The translations under genes were made by a program, and so were the position numbers. From contig JACKBR010000011.1 of NCBI GenBank assembly GCA_020634495.1, forward strand, positions 47,656 through 111,655: DNA of 64,000 nucleotides, in the 5' to 3' direction. Every line of letters starts with the position of its first letter. Position 1 is the first letter of the stretch. A model generated the notes under the pieces. That model ran no database searches, was not told the DNA's origin, and saw only the letters and a list, made by a program, of their open reading frames with translations. This DNA is from Ardenticatenaceae bacterium (lineage in GTDB: Bacteria > Chloroflexota > Anaerolineae > Promineifilales > Promineifilaceae). Positions 29,677 through 38,350 of this stretch are shown in pieces.

Positions 29677-30293
29677 GGTTGCAGGGCGTCCCGCAAAGAA
29701 AAAGACGCCTGCCAGGGCCGCAGCGACGTATTCGCCAATGCGCTGTGGCCAATCATGGCGTCAGCCTGCAAGCCCCAAAGACTGCCACAGTTTGGCCAGG
29801 GCGTATTCGATGATGAAAGAGGGCGGGTTGGGTAACGGCCGTATTCTGCAACTGTTCAGCGGCGGCCCATTCTTCCTTCCCCAGCTTCTGGATAAATTAA
29901 ATTGCGCAGATCGAGGTTGAGGAACGGCCGTAAAATTTCAGCACATTCATCCACCGTCTGGCGGAACAGGGGTTCTGTCTGGTACAACGATTGCCCCATG
30001 TTCACGTACTGCGAACCCTGCCCGGAGAACATGAAAACCAGCGGCCTTGTTTGCTCCGCCTGGGTGCGATTGATAATGCGCTCGCGATCCACCGCCGCAG
30101 CGTGGCAACGGCATCGGCCACATCGCGGCAGACCACCATGCGGCGGTAGGTGAAGGTGCGGCGGCCGGTTTGCAGCGTGTAGGCCACATCGGCCAGATTG
30201 GCGTCGGGATGGGCCTCTAAATAATCGGCCAGATTTTGGGTCATCGCTTCCAATGCTTCGGTGGATTTGGCGGAAAGCTGGAGCAGCTGCCAC
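29677..30293 (-). CDS. PKS piece: AT N-terminal half, several frameshifts
   Basis: From 30293 to 29856 one frame carries [19 protein letters not shown] and [16 protein letters not shown], the N-terminal signature of an acyltransferase domain. After that the AT sequence hops between frames: EEWAAAEQL, then [17 protein letters not shown], then GHS and [12 protein letters not shown] can each be read around 29,880, 29,817, 29,770 and 29,740. The changes sit in runs such as GG, TTT, AA and AAAAA (+ strand 29699-29703). The catalytic serine motif is therefore present but out of frame in this assembly. Confidence 0.65.
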
Positions 30294-30571
30294 GGTTTGG
30301 CCGGATCAGACGGGGTGGGCTGGGGCGCTTCTTCTAAAATGATGTGGGCGTTGGTGCCGCCAATGCCAAATGAACTGACGCCAGCGCGACGCGGCGACCG
30401 GCCGTTTTGCCAGGGAACCAGCGTGTTGTTAATTTCAAACGGGGTTTGGGCCAGATTCAGCTTGGGATTGGGCGTGCTGAAGTGGCAGGTGGGCGGAATC
30501 TGTTTGTGCTGCAAGCTGAGCACCGTTTTGATGAGTCCGGCCACGCCTGCGGCCGAATCCAGATGCCCCAC
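30002..30571 (-). CDS. PKS piece: KS C-terminus and KS-AT linker
   Basis: A frame of 189 residues carries the last part of a ketosynthase: [16 protein letters not shown] (the third catalytic His region), TPNPKLNL, and [18 protein letters not shown], followed by the KS-AT linker ([14 protein letters not shown]). It follows the piece at 30457-31098, from which it is separated by a missing A in a run of A near 30598 ([16 protein letters not shown] is read when one base is restored). It exits frame near 30093, where one G appears to be missing before [11 protein letters not shown]. Confidence 0.7.
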   Translation of the reverse strand: MGHLDSAAGVAGLIKTVLSLQHKQIPPTCHFSTPNPKLNLAQTPFEINNTLVPWQNGRSPRRAGVSSFGIGGTNAHIILEEAPQPTPSDPAKPWQLLQLSAKSTEALEAMTQNLADYLEAHPDANLADVAYTLQTGRRTFTYRRMVVCRDVADAVATLRRWIASALSIAPRRSKQGRWFSCSPGRVRST

Positions 30572-31098
30572 GTTGCTCTTGACCGAGCCAATGACCGTTT
30601 TTGTGGGCCATTGCCTTTAAACGTTTTAGCCAGCGCGGTGATTTCGATGGGGTCGCCCAGCTCGGTGGCCGTGCCGTGGGCTTCGATGTATTGGATGGTG
30701 TCGGGCGTGACGTCGGCCGCAGCCTGGGCTTTGGCAATCACCTCGGCCTGGCCGTTGATGCTGGGCGCGGTGTAGCCGAGTTTGAGACTGCCATCGTTGT
30801 TAACGGCCGTTCCCTTAATCACCGCCTGAATGTGATCACCATCGGCAATGGCATCCGCCAATCGCTTAAGCACCACCACGCCCACGCCGGAGCCAAAGAC
30901 GGTGCCTTGTCCGGCGGCGTCAAAGGGGCGGCAGTGGCCATCCGGTGAAGCGATGCCGCTGGGCTGGTAAACGTAGCCAGCGCGCTGGGGCATTTCCACC
31001 GTCACGCCGCCAGCCAGAGCGATGTCGCACTGGCCGTTCATCAGGCTTTCGCAGGCCAGGTGGGTGGCCACCAGCGAGGTGGAGCAGCCAGTTTGCAC
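30457..31098 (-). CDS. PKS piece: KS core with active-site Cys
   Basis: A frame of 213 residues. It opens with [19 protein letters not shown], containing the nucleophilic Cys, and holds [32 protein letters not shown] and [15 protein letters not shown], containing the first catalytic His. This is an ordinary elongating ketosynthase core sequence. The apparent start is internal to the KS: the N-terminal half of the domain is in another frame upstream (31122-32318), with one base missing near 31146. Confidence 0.75.
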   Translation of the reverse strand: MQTGCSTSLVATHLACESLMNGQCDIALAGGVTVEMPQRAGYVYQPSGIASPDGHCRPFDAAGQGTVFGSGVGVVVLKRLADAIADGDHIQAVIKGTAVNNDGSLKLGYTAPSINGQAEVIAKAQAAADVTPDTIQYIEAHGTATELGDPIEITALAKTFKGNGPQKRSLARSRATWGIWIRPQAWPDSSKRCSACSTNRFRPPATSARPIPS

Positions 31099-31121
31099 AT
31101 CCAGGCTAGGCCCGGTGAGGT

Positions 31122-32318
31122 TCAGGTGGTAGGAGGCGCGGGTGGCAGAAAATCTTTGTCGTTGCCCAGCATGATGGCGAAGCTGTCGTCGGTGGGGTCC
31201 ACATCGGGATGGTTCAGCAGGTTGAAGAGCAGGTAGGTGCTCATGCCCATCCCGGCAAAGACGCCAATTTGCCCTTTGTATTGCTCGCTGCTGTAGCCGG
31301 CGTTTTCCAGGGCGTGCCAGGCGACTTCCAAAAAGAGGCGCTGCTCAGGAGCCAGAAGCTTGGCCTGGTTCGGGGCGTAGCCAAAAAATGAGGCAGCAAA
31401 TTTGTCAACATCCGCCAGGAGCGGCTCGGCCCGCACAAAATCAGGATTGCTGCGCAAATGCTGGGGCACGCCGAGTTCATCCAGGGTTTCGTCATCCAGC
31501 ACCTGGATGCTTTCGATGCCGTCGCGCAGGTTTTGCCAGAATTGTTCCAGATTAGACGCGCCGGGGAAACGGCCGTCCAACCCAATAATAGCAATGTCGT
31601 CGTGGTGATGAACGGCCGTTTGGCGAACCACAATCTCATCCCCATCTGCCAGCAACAGCTGGGTCACGCCGTGAATCGTCGGTTTTTCCAAAAACTGTAC
31701 CAGGGGAATCTCGCGCCCCAATTCTTCTTGCAGTTGGCGCTGTGCCTGCACCAGCAGCAGCGAATGGCCGCCTAAGTCGAAGAAGTTGTCGTGAATGCCC
31801 ACTTCTGGCAGACCTAAAACTTTTTGCCATACCTGGGCAATGCGCTGTTCTAGCTGGCTGCGCGGTGGGATGGTGGTTTTTTCGGCCGTGTGCAGCGTTG
31901 GCGCAGGCAGCGCGTGGCGGTTGACCTTGCCGTTGGGCATCAGCGGGAAAGCGTCCAGCGGCACAAACAGGTTGGGCACCATGTAATCGGGCAGAACGGT
32001 TTGCAGCTGGCTGCGAATAGTGGCGATGTCAATTTGCTGGCCATCGTGCGGCACCAGGTAGGCCAGCAGCCGCTTGTCGTCGGCGGTGACGGTGTGCAGC
32101 GTCACCAGCGCTTCGCGCACGCTGGGCAGGGCGGTTAGCTGGTTTTCGATTTCGCCCAGCTCAATGCGGAAGCCGCGCAGCTTAATTTGATGATCGACAC
32201 GACCCAGGAACTGGATGTTGCCGTCGGGCAGGTAGCGGACGAGATCGCCGGTTTTGTAAAGACTTGAAGGGGTGACAAGGTGACCGGGTGACCGGGTGAC
32301 CGGGTGAGGGGGTGACAA
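31122..32318 (-). CDS. NRPS/PKS piece: A C-terminus, carrier, KS N-terminus
   Basis: A frame of 398 residues. The first about 20 residues translate a tandem repeat (see 32281-32316) and are not a natural start. Next come the A8-A10 motifs ([39 protein letters not shown]), a carrier ([17 protein letters not shown]) and the first part of a ketosynthase ([37 protein letters not shown]). The NRPS-to-PKS hand-over thus occurs inside one polypeptide. It ends at an artificial stop after GNDKDFL, where restoring one G near 31146 would give [14 protein letters not shown]. Confidence 0.78.
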   Translation of the reverse strand: MSPPHPVTRSPGHLVTPSSLYKTGDLVRYLPDGNIQFLGRVDHQIKLRGFRIELGEIENQLTALPSVREALVTLHTVTADDKRLLAYLVPHDGQQIDIATIRSQLQTVLPDYMVPNLFVPLDAFPLMPNGKVNRHALPAPTLHTAEKTTIPPRSQLEQRIAQVWQKVLGLPEVGIHDNFFDLGGHSLLLVQAQRQLQEELGREIPLVQFLEKPTIHGVTQLLLADGDEIVVRQTAVHHHDDIAIIGLDGRFPGASNLEQFWQNLRDGIESIQVLDDETLDELGVPQHLRSNPDFVRAEPLLADVDKFAASFFGYAPNQAKLLAPEQRLFLEVAWHALENAGYSSEQYKGQIGVFAGMGMSTYLLFNLLNHPDVDPTDDSFAIMLGNDKDFLPPAPPTT

Positions 32319-32574
32319 GGTGAGGGGTAACCTGTCTCCTTGTCACCTTGTCATTAGCTTTAGCTTTGTCAAAAGGATCGGGAATAAACCGCTCTTCAGT
32401 TAACTCCGGTCGGTTCCAGTAGCCACGGGCCACGCCCACGCCGCCGATGTGCAGCTCGCCTGCCACGCCTTGGGGCACGGGCTGTAAATGTTTGTCCAAA
32501 ATGTAGAGCTGGATGTTGGCAATGGGACGGCCGATTGGCACAATTGGCGTGGATCGTTGAGTAAGCATTCCCAA
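32182..32574 (-). CDS. NRPS piece: A-domain segment (A6-A8 region)
   Basis: A frame of 130 residues carries [40 protein letters not shown] and [10 protein letters not shown], the middle of the adenylation domain. It then runs into the translated tandem repeat (VTRSP, HLVTPS) and loses frame. It links the A-domain core at 32400-33437 (one C probably missing near 32545) to the piece starting at 32318. Confidence 0.6.
   Translation of the reverse strand: MGMLTQRSTPIVPIGRPIANIQLYILDKHLQPVPQGVAGELHIGGVGVARGYWNRPELTEERFIPDPFDKAKANDKVTRRQVTPHLVTPSPGHPVTRSPCHPFKSLQNRRSRPLPARRQHPVPGSCRSSN
32281..32355. repeat. Tandem GACCGGGT-type repeat inside A domain
   Basis: GGTGACAAGGTGACC is followed by several copies of the 8-mer GACCGGGT and by an inverted AGGTGACAAGG / CCTTGTCACCTTGTC pair. 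The stretch interrupts the adenylation domain between PDPF and LYKTGDLV, where homologous domains have only a short loop, and a frameshift lies within it. Confidence 0.75.
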
Positions 32575-33437
32575 TAGCTGACGTCGATGGCAGCCTCAGT
32601 GGGGCCGTACAAATTGTGCAGCTCGCAATCTTGCAGTTGAGCAAAAAAGCGCTGGGTCAGGTCATAGGGCAGGGCTTCGCCACTGCAAATGACGCGGCGT
32701 AGCGCAGTGCAGCGGTCAACACCTGGCTCGGTGAGGAAGATTTGCAGCATCGACGGGACAAAGTGCATCGTGGTGATGGCTTCTTCTTGAATGAGCTTCA
32801 CCAGGTAGGTGCTGTCTAGATGGCCACCCGGTTTAGCCATGACCAGTTTGGCCCCAGTGATGAGCGGCCAGAAAAATTCCCAGACGGACACGTCGAAGCT
32901 GAACGGCGTTTTTGCAAAATGTGGTCGTCGGCTTTTGAGCTGGTAAGCGTCTTGCATCCACAGCAGGCGGTTAACGATGCCGCGATGGCTGTTCATGGCC
33001 CCTTTGGGTTTGCCCGTGGAGCCGGAGGTGTAGATGGTGTAGGCCAGATGATCGGGCGTGAGAGCGACGTCTGGGTTGGTTTCGGGGTGTTGGGCGATTT
33101 GGGGCCAGTCAGTGTCTACACTGAGAATTGTGAATTGTGAATTGTGAATTGTGAATTGTGAATTGTTGCCTTCTACTAGATGCTTTTGTGTGAGCAGAAC
33201 CGGAACTTGCGAATCTTCTAGCATGAATTGCAGGCGTTCGGTTGGGTGGGAGGGATCGATGGGCACGTAGGCGCCGCCCGCCTTGAGGATGCCCATGAGG
33301 GGCGATGACCATCTCCAAGGCTGCGTTCCATGCAGACGCCGACCATCATGTCTGGCTGGATGCCCTGCTGGATGAGGAAGTGGGCGAGCTGGTTGGCTTT
33401 TGGTTGAGTTGGTCGTAGGTGAGGGTTTGTTCGGCAT
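32400..33437 (-). CDS. NRPS piece: serine-type A-domain core
   Basis: A frame of 345 residues. The informative part runs from [18 protein letters not shown] (A2) through [20 protein letters not shown] (A3), [14 protein letters not shown] (A4), [21 protein letters not shown] and [12 protein letters not shown] (A5). The residues at the specificity positions read D-V-W-H-I-S-L-I-D by eye, which matches the established serine code. The first about 50 residues are out of frame; frameshifts lie near 33303, 33316 and 33401, and the frame fails again near 32545. A translated GAATTGT repeat ([13 protein letters not shown]) interrupts the domain between A2 and A3. Confidence 0.78.
   Translation of the reverse strand: MPNKPSPTTNSTKSQPARPLPHPAGHPARHDGRRLHGTQPWRWSSPLMGILKAGGAYVPIDPSHPTERLQFMLEDSQVPVLLTQKHLVEGNNSQFTIHNSQFTILSVDTDWPQIAQHPETNPDVALTPDHLAYTIYTSGSTGKPKGAMNSHRGIVNRLLWMQDAYQLKSRRPHFAKTPFSFDVSVWEFFWPLITGAKLVMAKPGGHLDSTYLVKLIQEEAITTMHFVPSMLQIFLTEPGVDRCTALRRVICSGEALPYDLTQRFFAQLQDCELHNLYGPTEAAIDVSYWECLLNDPRQLCQSAVPLPTSSSTFWTNIYSPCPKAWQASCTSAAWAWPVATGTDRS
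33124..33165. repeat. Tandem heptamer GAATTGT x6 inside A domain
   Basis: Six exact copies of GAATTGT (42 bp) lie inside the serine A-domain sequence between motifs A2 and A3. Because 42 is a multiple of three, the repeat is translated in frame as two NSQFTIH units. Such arrays normally sit between genes. Confidence 0.85.
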
Positions 33438-33774
33438 AAGTCAGTGCGGGCGCGCCGGGGTTTGGGCAGCGGCGATCTTCAAATAGTTGGTGCAAACATC
33501 GTTCGAGATTGTAGGGAACGGCCGTATCGTTAACCGTATACAGCAGGGTGTGTTTTTGTTCGTCGGTGAGGAGGGGGAGGCGGGAAACGGCCGTGTCCGG
33601 CTGGGCTACAATCGAAGCCAGCAAGGTGTTGAAATGGCCTGCCATTTGCTCAATGCTGCTTTCGGTGAACAGGTCTGTGTTAAATTCCCAGGTGGCCAGC
33701 CAGTCGCCGTTGATTTCAGCCATCGCCAGCGTGAGGTCAAACTGAGAGGCCTGCTGGGTGAGCGCCAGCGGCAT
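33346..33774 (-). CDS. NRPS piece: C-domain end and A-domain start
   Basis: A frame of 142 residues: FDLTLAMAEINGDWLATW and FNTDLFTESSIEQMAGHF are the C-terminal motifs of a condensation domain, followed by NLERCLHQLFEDR and [19 protein letters not shown], the start of an adenylation domain. It is joined to the C domain at 33606-35777 by one missing base near 33814, and to the A core by a missing G near 33401. Confidence 0.7.
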   Translation of the reverse strand: MPLALTQQASQFDLTLAMAEINGDWLATWEFNTDLFTESSIEQMAGHFNTLLASIVAQPDTAVSRLPLLTDEQKHTLLYTVNDTAVPYNLERCLHQLFEDRRCPNPGAPALTYAEQTLTYDQLNQKPTSSPTSSSSRASSQT

Positions 33775-35777
33775 AAAGCGCAGTGCGCCCAGCGCAATTT
33801 CATCGCCAGCCTGCCCAGGGCCAGAGCCGTCAGCCCGGCGTGTACGGCGTGGGCCTTTTGCCAGACAAACATGTTTTGGAAGATGGGCGAATGGGCTGCA
33901 TCACGGGCTAAGTCCAAAGGTTTCGACCAGGGCGGGAAGGGCAGCGCTTGATGGGCAAAAGCGCCAACTGTGGTTTCCTTCACCAGGGCCAGCAGCTTGC
34001 GGAAGCTCATCTGGCCGTCTTGCAGTTGGGTGCGAATGACCACCGGATTGACGAAGTAGCCCTGCATGTTTTGGAATTCGCGCTGCTCGCGCCCGGCGGT
34101 GGGCGTGCCGGTAAGCACTTCATCCTGGCCGCTAAAGCGGGCCAACAAAATCTGGTAGGCGGCTAAAAAGGTCATGAACGGCGTGCAGCCCATTTCGCGA
34201 CCCAGGGCCATCATTTGCTGGCCTAGCTCTGCGGGAATCTGGGTGCGGAGGGTACGGCCGTTATAAGTCTGGCGGGTGGGGCGCGGTTTGTCGGTGGGTA
34301 GATTGAGCGGCGGCAGTTCGCCCTGTAGCTGCTTTTGCCAAAAGTCGCGCAGTTCAGCGCCTGGTTTGTTGGCCAACTGTTCGTTTTGCCAGGAAATATA
34401 ATCGCTGTATTGATGGGTGATGGGAGGCAGAACGGCCGTTTCACTTTGCAGCAGCGCCGTGTAAATCTGGGCAAATTCTTCTACCAGGTTCACCAGTGAC
34501 CAGAAGTCGGTGATGATGTGGTGGGCGACGATGAGCAGGTCAAACTTTTCCTCGGTGAGCTGGTAGAGGCGCACGCGCAGCAGGTTTTGGTCGAGGGCAA
34601 ATGGTTTGTTGGCCGCAACCTGCAATTTTGCCTGATGGGCGGCTTTGGACTGCTGCTGGTTGTCATTAAAGAGGAAATCAACCGTGCCGCTGGCGGCAAT
34701 CTGCTGGATTGGTTGGCCATCTTCCAAATGGAAGGTGGTGCGCAAAATGGGGTGACGCGCCACGAGCTGGTTCATGGCTTGCTGGGCAATTTCGGGATGG
34801 ATACGGCCGTTCAGCCTCAGCGCCCGGGCAATGTTATAAACCGGGCTTTCCGGGGCCAATTGGCACAAATACCAGATGGCCCGCTGTCCGTGGGAAAGCG
34901 GGAAACGCTGCGGGGGTTTGGCTGCCGCTGGGATGGTTTGAATCTGGTTGTCGGCTGCCAGATAGGTTACCAATTGCTCGCTCAATTGCTGGATGGTGGG
35001 GCTTTCCAGCAGGTCGGCAATGGGCAGCTCCACTTCCAGGGTGTCTTCCACGGCCGTTTTCAATTCAATGGCCATGAGGGAATCGAGGCCATAGCTGGCT
35101 AACGGCCGTTCCTGTTCAATTTGTGCGGCGGGTTGGCGCAGCGTGATGGCCAGTTGGTGCTGCAAATAATTGGCAATTAGCTGTGCTTGCTCTTCGTGTG
35201 TAGATAAAGCCAGGACAATTTCTTTGGAAATTTCAGGGAGTTCGATTGTGGCGGTTGAGACGGCCGTTTGCAATTCGGGCACATCTTCGCCGATGATTTT
35301 GATGTCGCCCGCCAGGTAAAGATCGCGGGTTTGGCTGCGCTGAATTTTGCCGCTGGAGGTTTTGGGAATGGCGCGGGGCTGCACCAGAATGACGCCGACC
35401 AGCTGTAAATCATGCGCTTCGGCAACGGCCTGGCGCAAAATGGGAGCCACTTCGGCGATGTCGGCGCGGCGGTGGCTGCGCTTGACTTCGTGAACCAGGA
35501 ACAGCTTTTCTTCGCCGCCGATCTCGATGGTGAAGGCGGCTCCAGCGTCTGGGGCCAGCGCTTCGTGGCTGGATTGGGCTGTTTTTTCAATGTCCTGCGG
35601 GTAATGGTTGCGGCCGCGAATGATGAGCAGCTCTTTCAGGCGACCGGTGACGTAAAGCTGGCTATCCTGCAAAAAGCCCAGATCGCCGGTGCGCATGTAG
35701 GATGTTTCGTCGCCGTCTACTTTGGCGTGGAAGGTTTGGGCAGTGGCCTCAGGATTTTGCCAGTAGCCTTGGGCCAC
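33606..35777 (-). CDS. FAAL C-terminus, ACP and condensation domain piece
   Basis: A frame of 723 residues. MAQGYWQNPEATAQTF is not a start but the continuation of the FAAL at 35717-37000; restoring one C near 35785 gives an uninterrupted GEIWVAGSSVAQGYW. The FAAL C-terminal subdomain follows (GDLGFLQDSQLYVTGRLKEL), then an ACP (SYGLDSLMAIELK), then a condensation domain beginning RFPLSHGQRAIWYLCQLAP with HHIITDFWS. HHxxxDF is typical of condensation domains that accept the acyl chain from a FAAL-loaded ACP. Two compensating indels near 33928 and 33945 turn an expected FPALVETLDLARD into a scrambled stretch, and the frame fails near 33814. Confidence 0.82.
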   Translation of the reverse strand: MAQGYWQNPEATAQTFHAKVDGDETSYMRTGDLGFLQDSQLYVTGRLKELLIIRGRNHYPQDIEKTAQSSHEALAPDAGAAFTIEIGGEEKLFLVHEVKRSHRRADIAEVAPILRQAVAEAHDLQLVGVILVQPRAIPKTSSGKIQRSQTRDLYLAGDIKIIGEDVPELQTAVSTATIELPEISKEIVLALSTHEEQAQLIANYLQHQLAITLRQPAAQIEQERPLASYGLDSLMAIELKTAVEDTLEVELPIADLLESPTIQQLSEQLVTYLAADNQIQTIPAAAKPPQRFPLSHGQRAIWYLCQLAPESPVYNIARALRLNGRIHPEIAQQAMNQLVARHPILRTTFHLEDGQPIQQIAASGTVDFLFNDNQQQSKAAHQAKLQVAANKPFALDQNLLRVRLYQLTEEKFDLLIVAHHIITDFWSLVNLVEEFAQIYTALLQSETAVLPPITHQYSDYISWQNEQLANKPGAELRDFWQKQLQGELPPLNLPTDKPRPTRQTYNGRTLRTQIPAELGQQMMALGREMGCTPFMTFLAAYQILLARFSGQDEVLTGTPTAGREQREFQNMQGYFVNPVVIRTQLQDGQMSFRKLLALVKETTVGAFAHQALPFPPWSKPLDLARDAAHSPIFQNMFVWQKAHAVHAGLTALALGRLAMKLRWAHCALCRWRSPSRPLSLTSRWRWLKSTATGWPPGNLTQTCSPKAALSKWQAISTPCWLRL

Positions 35778-37000
35778 GCTGCTGCCGCTACCCAGATTTC
35801 GCCAATTTCGCCGTTGGCGCAGGCGGTGTGGCTTTGCGGATCAACGATGCGGATGTTTTGTTCATCCAGCAGCAGTGTACCGCTGCTGACGAGCAAACGG
35901 CCGTCTGCTTCATTATCTGTAAATTGAGCAAGATTTTGTTCCAGAGCGGTGGATTGGAAACGGCCGTAAACCGGCTCATGGCTTCTATCGCTGCCGGTCA
36001 CAATCAAAGTAGCCTCGGCCAGACCGTAGCAGGGGTAAAACGACGACAATTTGAAACCGTTAGGCGCGTATGTTTCGGCAAAGGCCAGCAGCGTTTCCTG
36101 ACGAATCGGCTCCGCCCCATTGTAGGCCAGCGTCCAGCGGCTCAAATCCAGCCCGTCGCGCTGCTCTGCTGAAATATTGTCGAGGCAAAGCTGGTAAGCA
36201 AAGTTGGGCGCACCGCTGATGGTGGCCTGATATTTAGAAATGGCCTCCAGCCAGCGAATGGGCTTCTGCAAAAAAGCAAACGGCGACATGAGGACGGTCC
36301 AGCCGTGGCAGTAAATGGGCTGCAAAATGCCGCCGATGAGGCCCATGTCGTGGTACGGCGGCAGCCAGCTTACGCCCTGGCTTTTTGCGCTCAGCTCAAA
36401 CCCTTTGTAAATGAGGGCCAGATTGCTGAGCAAATTGTGGTGGGACAGCATCACGCCCTTGGGTTCGCCCGTGGAGCCGGAGGTGTATTGCAAAAAGGCG
36501 ATGTTTTGCGGCGAGATGTCCGGCATTTGCCAGGCGTCGGGATTGTTGCTGATGGCATCCACGGCAATCCAGTGCATCTCGGCCAGGTCGGGCATGTGGT
36601 CGATGCGCGATTGGCGATCATCGTAGGTGTCGCTGTCGGTGAGCACCACTTTGGCCTGGGCGTCGTCCATGATGGCTTGCAGGCGGGCATCGTGCCGGTT
36701 GCGGCGGGGTGGGTAAGAAGGCACGGCAATCCAGCCCGCGTACAGACAGCCAAAAAAGGCGGCGATGTAGTCCAGGCCGGGCGGGTAAAGCAGCAGGGCA
36801 CGGTCGCCGACGCTGCCTTGCTCTTGCAGCAGCAGGGCAATTTGGCGGGCGCGCTGGTCTAGTTGGGCATAGGTTAACGGCCGTTCGTCCGTTTCACCAT
36901 CTGCCAGAAAAGTGTATAAAACTTTATCCGGGCTGCTTTTGGCCCGCTGGCGCAGCATGTCCACCAGGGTGGCAAACGTGTGGGGTTTGGATTGTGTCAT
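35717..37000 (-). CDS. Fatty-acyl-AMP ligase (5' end of composite synthase)
   Basis: The natural start of the composite gene: ATG at 37000, MTQSKPHTFATLVDML. Residues 1 to about 410 are a fatty-acyl-AMP ligase: LTYAQLDQRARQIA, YPPGLDYIAAFFGCLYAGW, VPSYPPRRNRHDAR, the ATP loop YTSGSTGEPKGVM, PPYHDMGLIGGIL (an FAAL hallmark), AYNGAEPIRQ and SFYPCYGLAEAT. It activates a free fatty acid as acyl-AMP and passes it to the adjacent ACP, so the product carries an N-terminal acyl chain. The last about 18 residues are out of frame because of an apparent missing C near 35785. A 91-bp gap with an inverted repeat separates it from the FkbH gene upstream. Confidence 0.88.
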   Translation of the reverse strand: MTQSKPHTFATLVDMLRQRAKSSPDKVLYTFLADGETDERPLTYAQLDQRARQIALLLQEQGSVGDRALLLYPPGLDYIAAFFGCLYAGWIAVPSYPPRRNRHDARLQAIMDDAQAKVVLTDSDTYDDRQSRIDHMPDLAEMHWIAVDAISNNPDAWQMPDISPQNIAFLQYTSGSTGEPKGVMLSHHNLLSNLALIYKGFELSAKSQGVSWLPPYHDMGLIGGILQPIYCHGWTVLMSPFAFLQKPIRWLEAISKYQATISGAPNFAYQLCLDNISAEQRDGLDLSRWTLAYNGAEPIRQETLLAFAETYAPNGFKLSSFYPCYGLAEATLIVTGSDRSHEPVYGRFQSTALEQNLAQFTDNEADGRLLVSSGTLLLDEQNIRIVDPQSHTACANGEIGEIWVAAAAWPKATGKILRPLPKPSTPK

Positions 37001-37040
37001 AACTTAAATCCGTTATTTATGATTTTTGTCATGAGGGAAA

Positions 37041-37075
37041 CGTGAAACGTGACTGGCCCCAATTCACGTTTCACG
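37041..37075. repeat. Intergenic CGTGAAA-type inverted repeat
   Basis: CGTGAAACGTGA (37041-37052) and TCACGTTTCACG (37064-37075) form a 12-bp perfect stem, followed by further CACGCTTCACGCATCAC. It is the same heptad family as the repeat at 17390-17449 and lies in the gap between fkbH-like and FAAL genes. Confidence 0.75.
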
Positions 37076-37091
37076 CTTCACGCATCACAAA

Positions 37092-38162
37092 TTAAACAAT
37101 GTGAATATCCACGTAGTCAGGAAAGGGCTGAATCGCTTCCAGATTGTTTTCAAAGATGACCAGGTTGTCCTTATTTTCAATTTCGCTAAAGCCGCCAAAT
37201 TTGTAGGTGATGTACATCATGCGGTTACGGCCGTTGGGAATAAAATGCGCCCGCAGCGACACGCCAGCCGCTTTGGCCAGGTTCATGATGTGGGTCATCA
37301 TGATGGTGCCCACCCCGCGGGACATCACCCGGCAAGACATCAGCAGCAGCTTTACCGTCCAGAATGTTGGCTCTTTTTCCACCAGCGCCAGGCCAATGGT
37401 GCCGTAGGTGCCGTAGCGGTCGTCCAGGCTGGAGACAAACAGCAGGTGGTTGTCCGATTGGCGCAGTTTGTTCAGTTCGGCGTAGGAGTAGGTGTAGCCG
37501 GTGGTATTGAGCTGGTTGGTGCGCATTGTCAGCTCTTCGGCCCGCTGCAAATCTTCTTCTCCAGCTTTTTTGACGGTGAAGACCATGTCTAAATTGGCCA
37601 AAAAAGTTTCATTGTTGCCGCTGAAGCTTTCTTCGGCTTCTTTGCGCTGAATGTCGCTCTGGTACATTTTGCGCCGCAGCTTTGATTCTGGGGTGATGAA
37701 GCGCGGTGTCAGGCGTGGATGATCGAGCATGTCGTCTAAAACGGCCGCATCAAAGCACAGCACCTCGGGATGGGTAAACTGAACCTCCTCCCGCTCGAAA
37801 GGCTGGTCATCTACAAAGGCCAGCGCCTCAATGCCGATGTTGATGTCGGCGGCAATTTGCTCGATGGATTGCGATTTAGGATTCCAGTTGATTTGCGGAT
37901 AAATGAAATATTCGTCGATGCCAAACGCTTTTAGCTGGGCCATGGCTGGCTCATACTCGTTGCGGCTGGCGATGGCGTTGAGGATGCCGCGCTCATCCAG
38001 CGTTTTGATGATATTGACGACGTCTGGGCGCAGTTTGAGCGAGTCGCCTTCCAGCAGCACGCCTTCCCAGACGGTGTTGTCCAGGTCCCACACCACGCAT
38101 TTGAGCGCTTTAAGTTTTTTGGCCTCAGCAATGGCCATCTCACGATGCGTTTTTTCAAGCAT
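37092..38162 (-). CDS. FkbH-like glyceryl-ACP synthase
   Basis: Protein of 356 residues of the FkbH family. The N-terminal HAD-like phosphatase motif CVVWDLDNTVWEGVLLEGD (residues about 21-39) holds the nucleophilic Asp pair; ALAFVDDQPFEREEV near residue 115 is the second HAD motif. The C-terminal half (TMRTNQLNTTGYTYSYAEL, YGTYGTIGLALVE, SCRVMSRGVGTIMM) resembles the GNAT-like region of the family. Members take 1,3-bisphosphoglycerate, dephosphorylate it and load the glyceryl group on a discrete ACP. The ACP and dehydrogenase genes immediately upstream complete most of a hydroxymalonyl-ACP route. GAGGG before the ATG serves as ribosome binding site (AGGGAGGTTTTAACA region). Confidence 0.92.
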   Translation of the reverse strand: MLEKTHREMAIAEAKKLKALKCVVWDLDNTVWEGVLLEGDSLKLRPDVVNIIKTLDERGILNAIASRNEYEPAMAQLKAFGIDEYFIYPQINWNPKSQSIEQIAADINIGIEALAFVDDQPFEREEVQFTHPEVLCFDAAVLDDMLDHPRLTPRFITPESKLRRKMYQSDIQRKEAEESFSGNNETFLANLDMVFTVKKAGEEDLQRAEELTMRTNQLNTTGYTYSYAELNKLRQSDNHLLFVSSLDDRYGTYGTIGLALVEKEPTFWTVKLLLMSCRVMSRGVGTIMMTHIMNLAKAAGVSLRAHFIPNGRNRMMYITYKFGGFSEIENKDNLVIFENNLEAIQPFPDYVDIHIV

Positions 38163-38350
38163 TGTTAAAACCTCCCTCGCAAACCACAGTAAGCATTTTG
38201 AAAAACGAAGCTCGATTTCTCGGTGGTTTGCTCAAGTAAAAGCCAAATCTGCGCGCATTCTTTTCAAATACCGTTGGCTTTTACCACTGAATGACTTTGT
38301 AGGTATCCAAGTTTTTGGTTCCCGAAGCGCGGGAATCCAATTGAAAGGTT
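38163..38350. repeat. Structured spacer between ACP and fkbH-like genes
   Basis: This 188-bp gap holds nested inverted repeats: GCAAACCAC (38179-38187) with GTGGTTTGC (38223-38231), and GTAAAAGCCAA (38236-38246) with TTGGCTTTTAC (38274-38284), plus an imperfect TTGGTTCCCG / CGGGAATCCAA hairpin near 38314-38341. No gene is seen. Confidence 0.7.

Larger units (their letters stand above)
26989..37000 (-). other. Composite FAAL-ACP-C-A-T-KS-AT-KR-ACP synthase locus (frame-broken)
   Basis: Reading conserved domain sequence across frames reconstructs one synthase of about 3,300 residues. It starts with a fatty-acyl-AMP ligase, then an ACP (YGLDSLMAIEL), a condensation domain of the kind found after FAAL (HHIITDFWS), a serine-type A domain (by-eye code DVWHISLID, a well-known Ser code), a carrier ([10 protein letters not shown]), a KS ([19 protein letters not shown]), an AT with SGQGSQY, GHS/IGEY and SHAFHSPMM (malonyl type), an active-looking KR (GGLGGLA, GQIDYCAANAFLDA) and a final ACP (LGGNSLVGIK). 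At least fifteen single-base indels, nearly all in short homopolymers, break the frame between about 29,680 and 35,790; the flanking protein sequence is otherwise conserved and some indels compensate within 20 nt. I read it as one gene affected by sequencing or assembly errors rather than a decayed pseudogene. The pieces are listed separately. Confidence 0.8.

Noticed and set aside
33124..33165. CRISPR-like array
   Set aside because: The units are 7 bp, directly adjacent and without spacers; this is a simple tandem repeat.
29680..35790. Treating the broken synthase as several independent genes or a true pseudogene
   Set aside because: Domain sequence continues across each break with one-base changes in homopolymers and no missense decay; one continuous gene with sequence errors explains it better.
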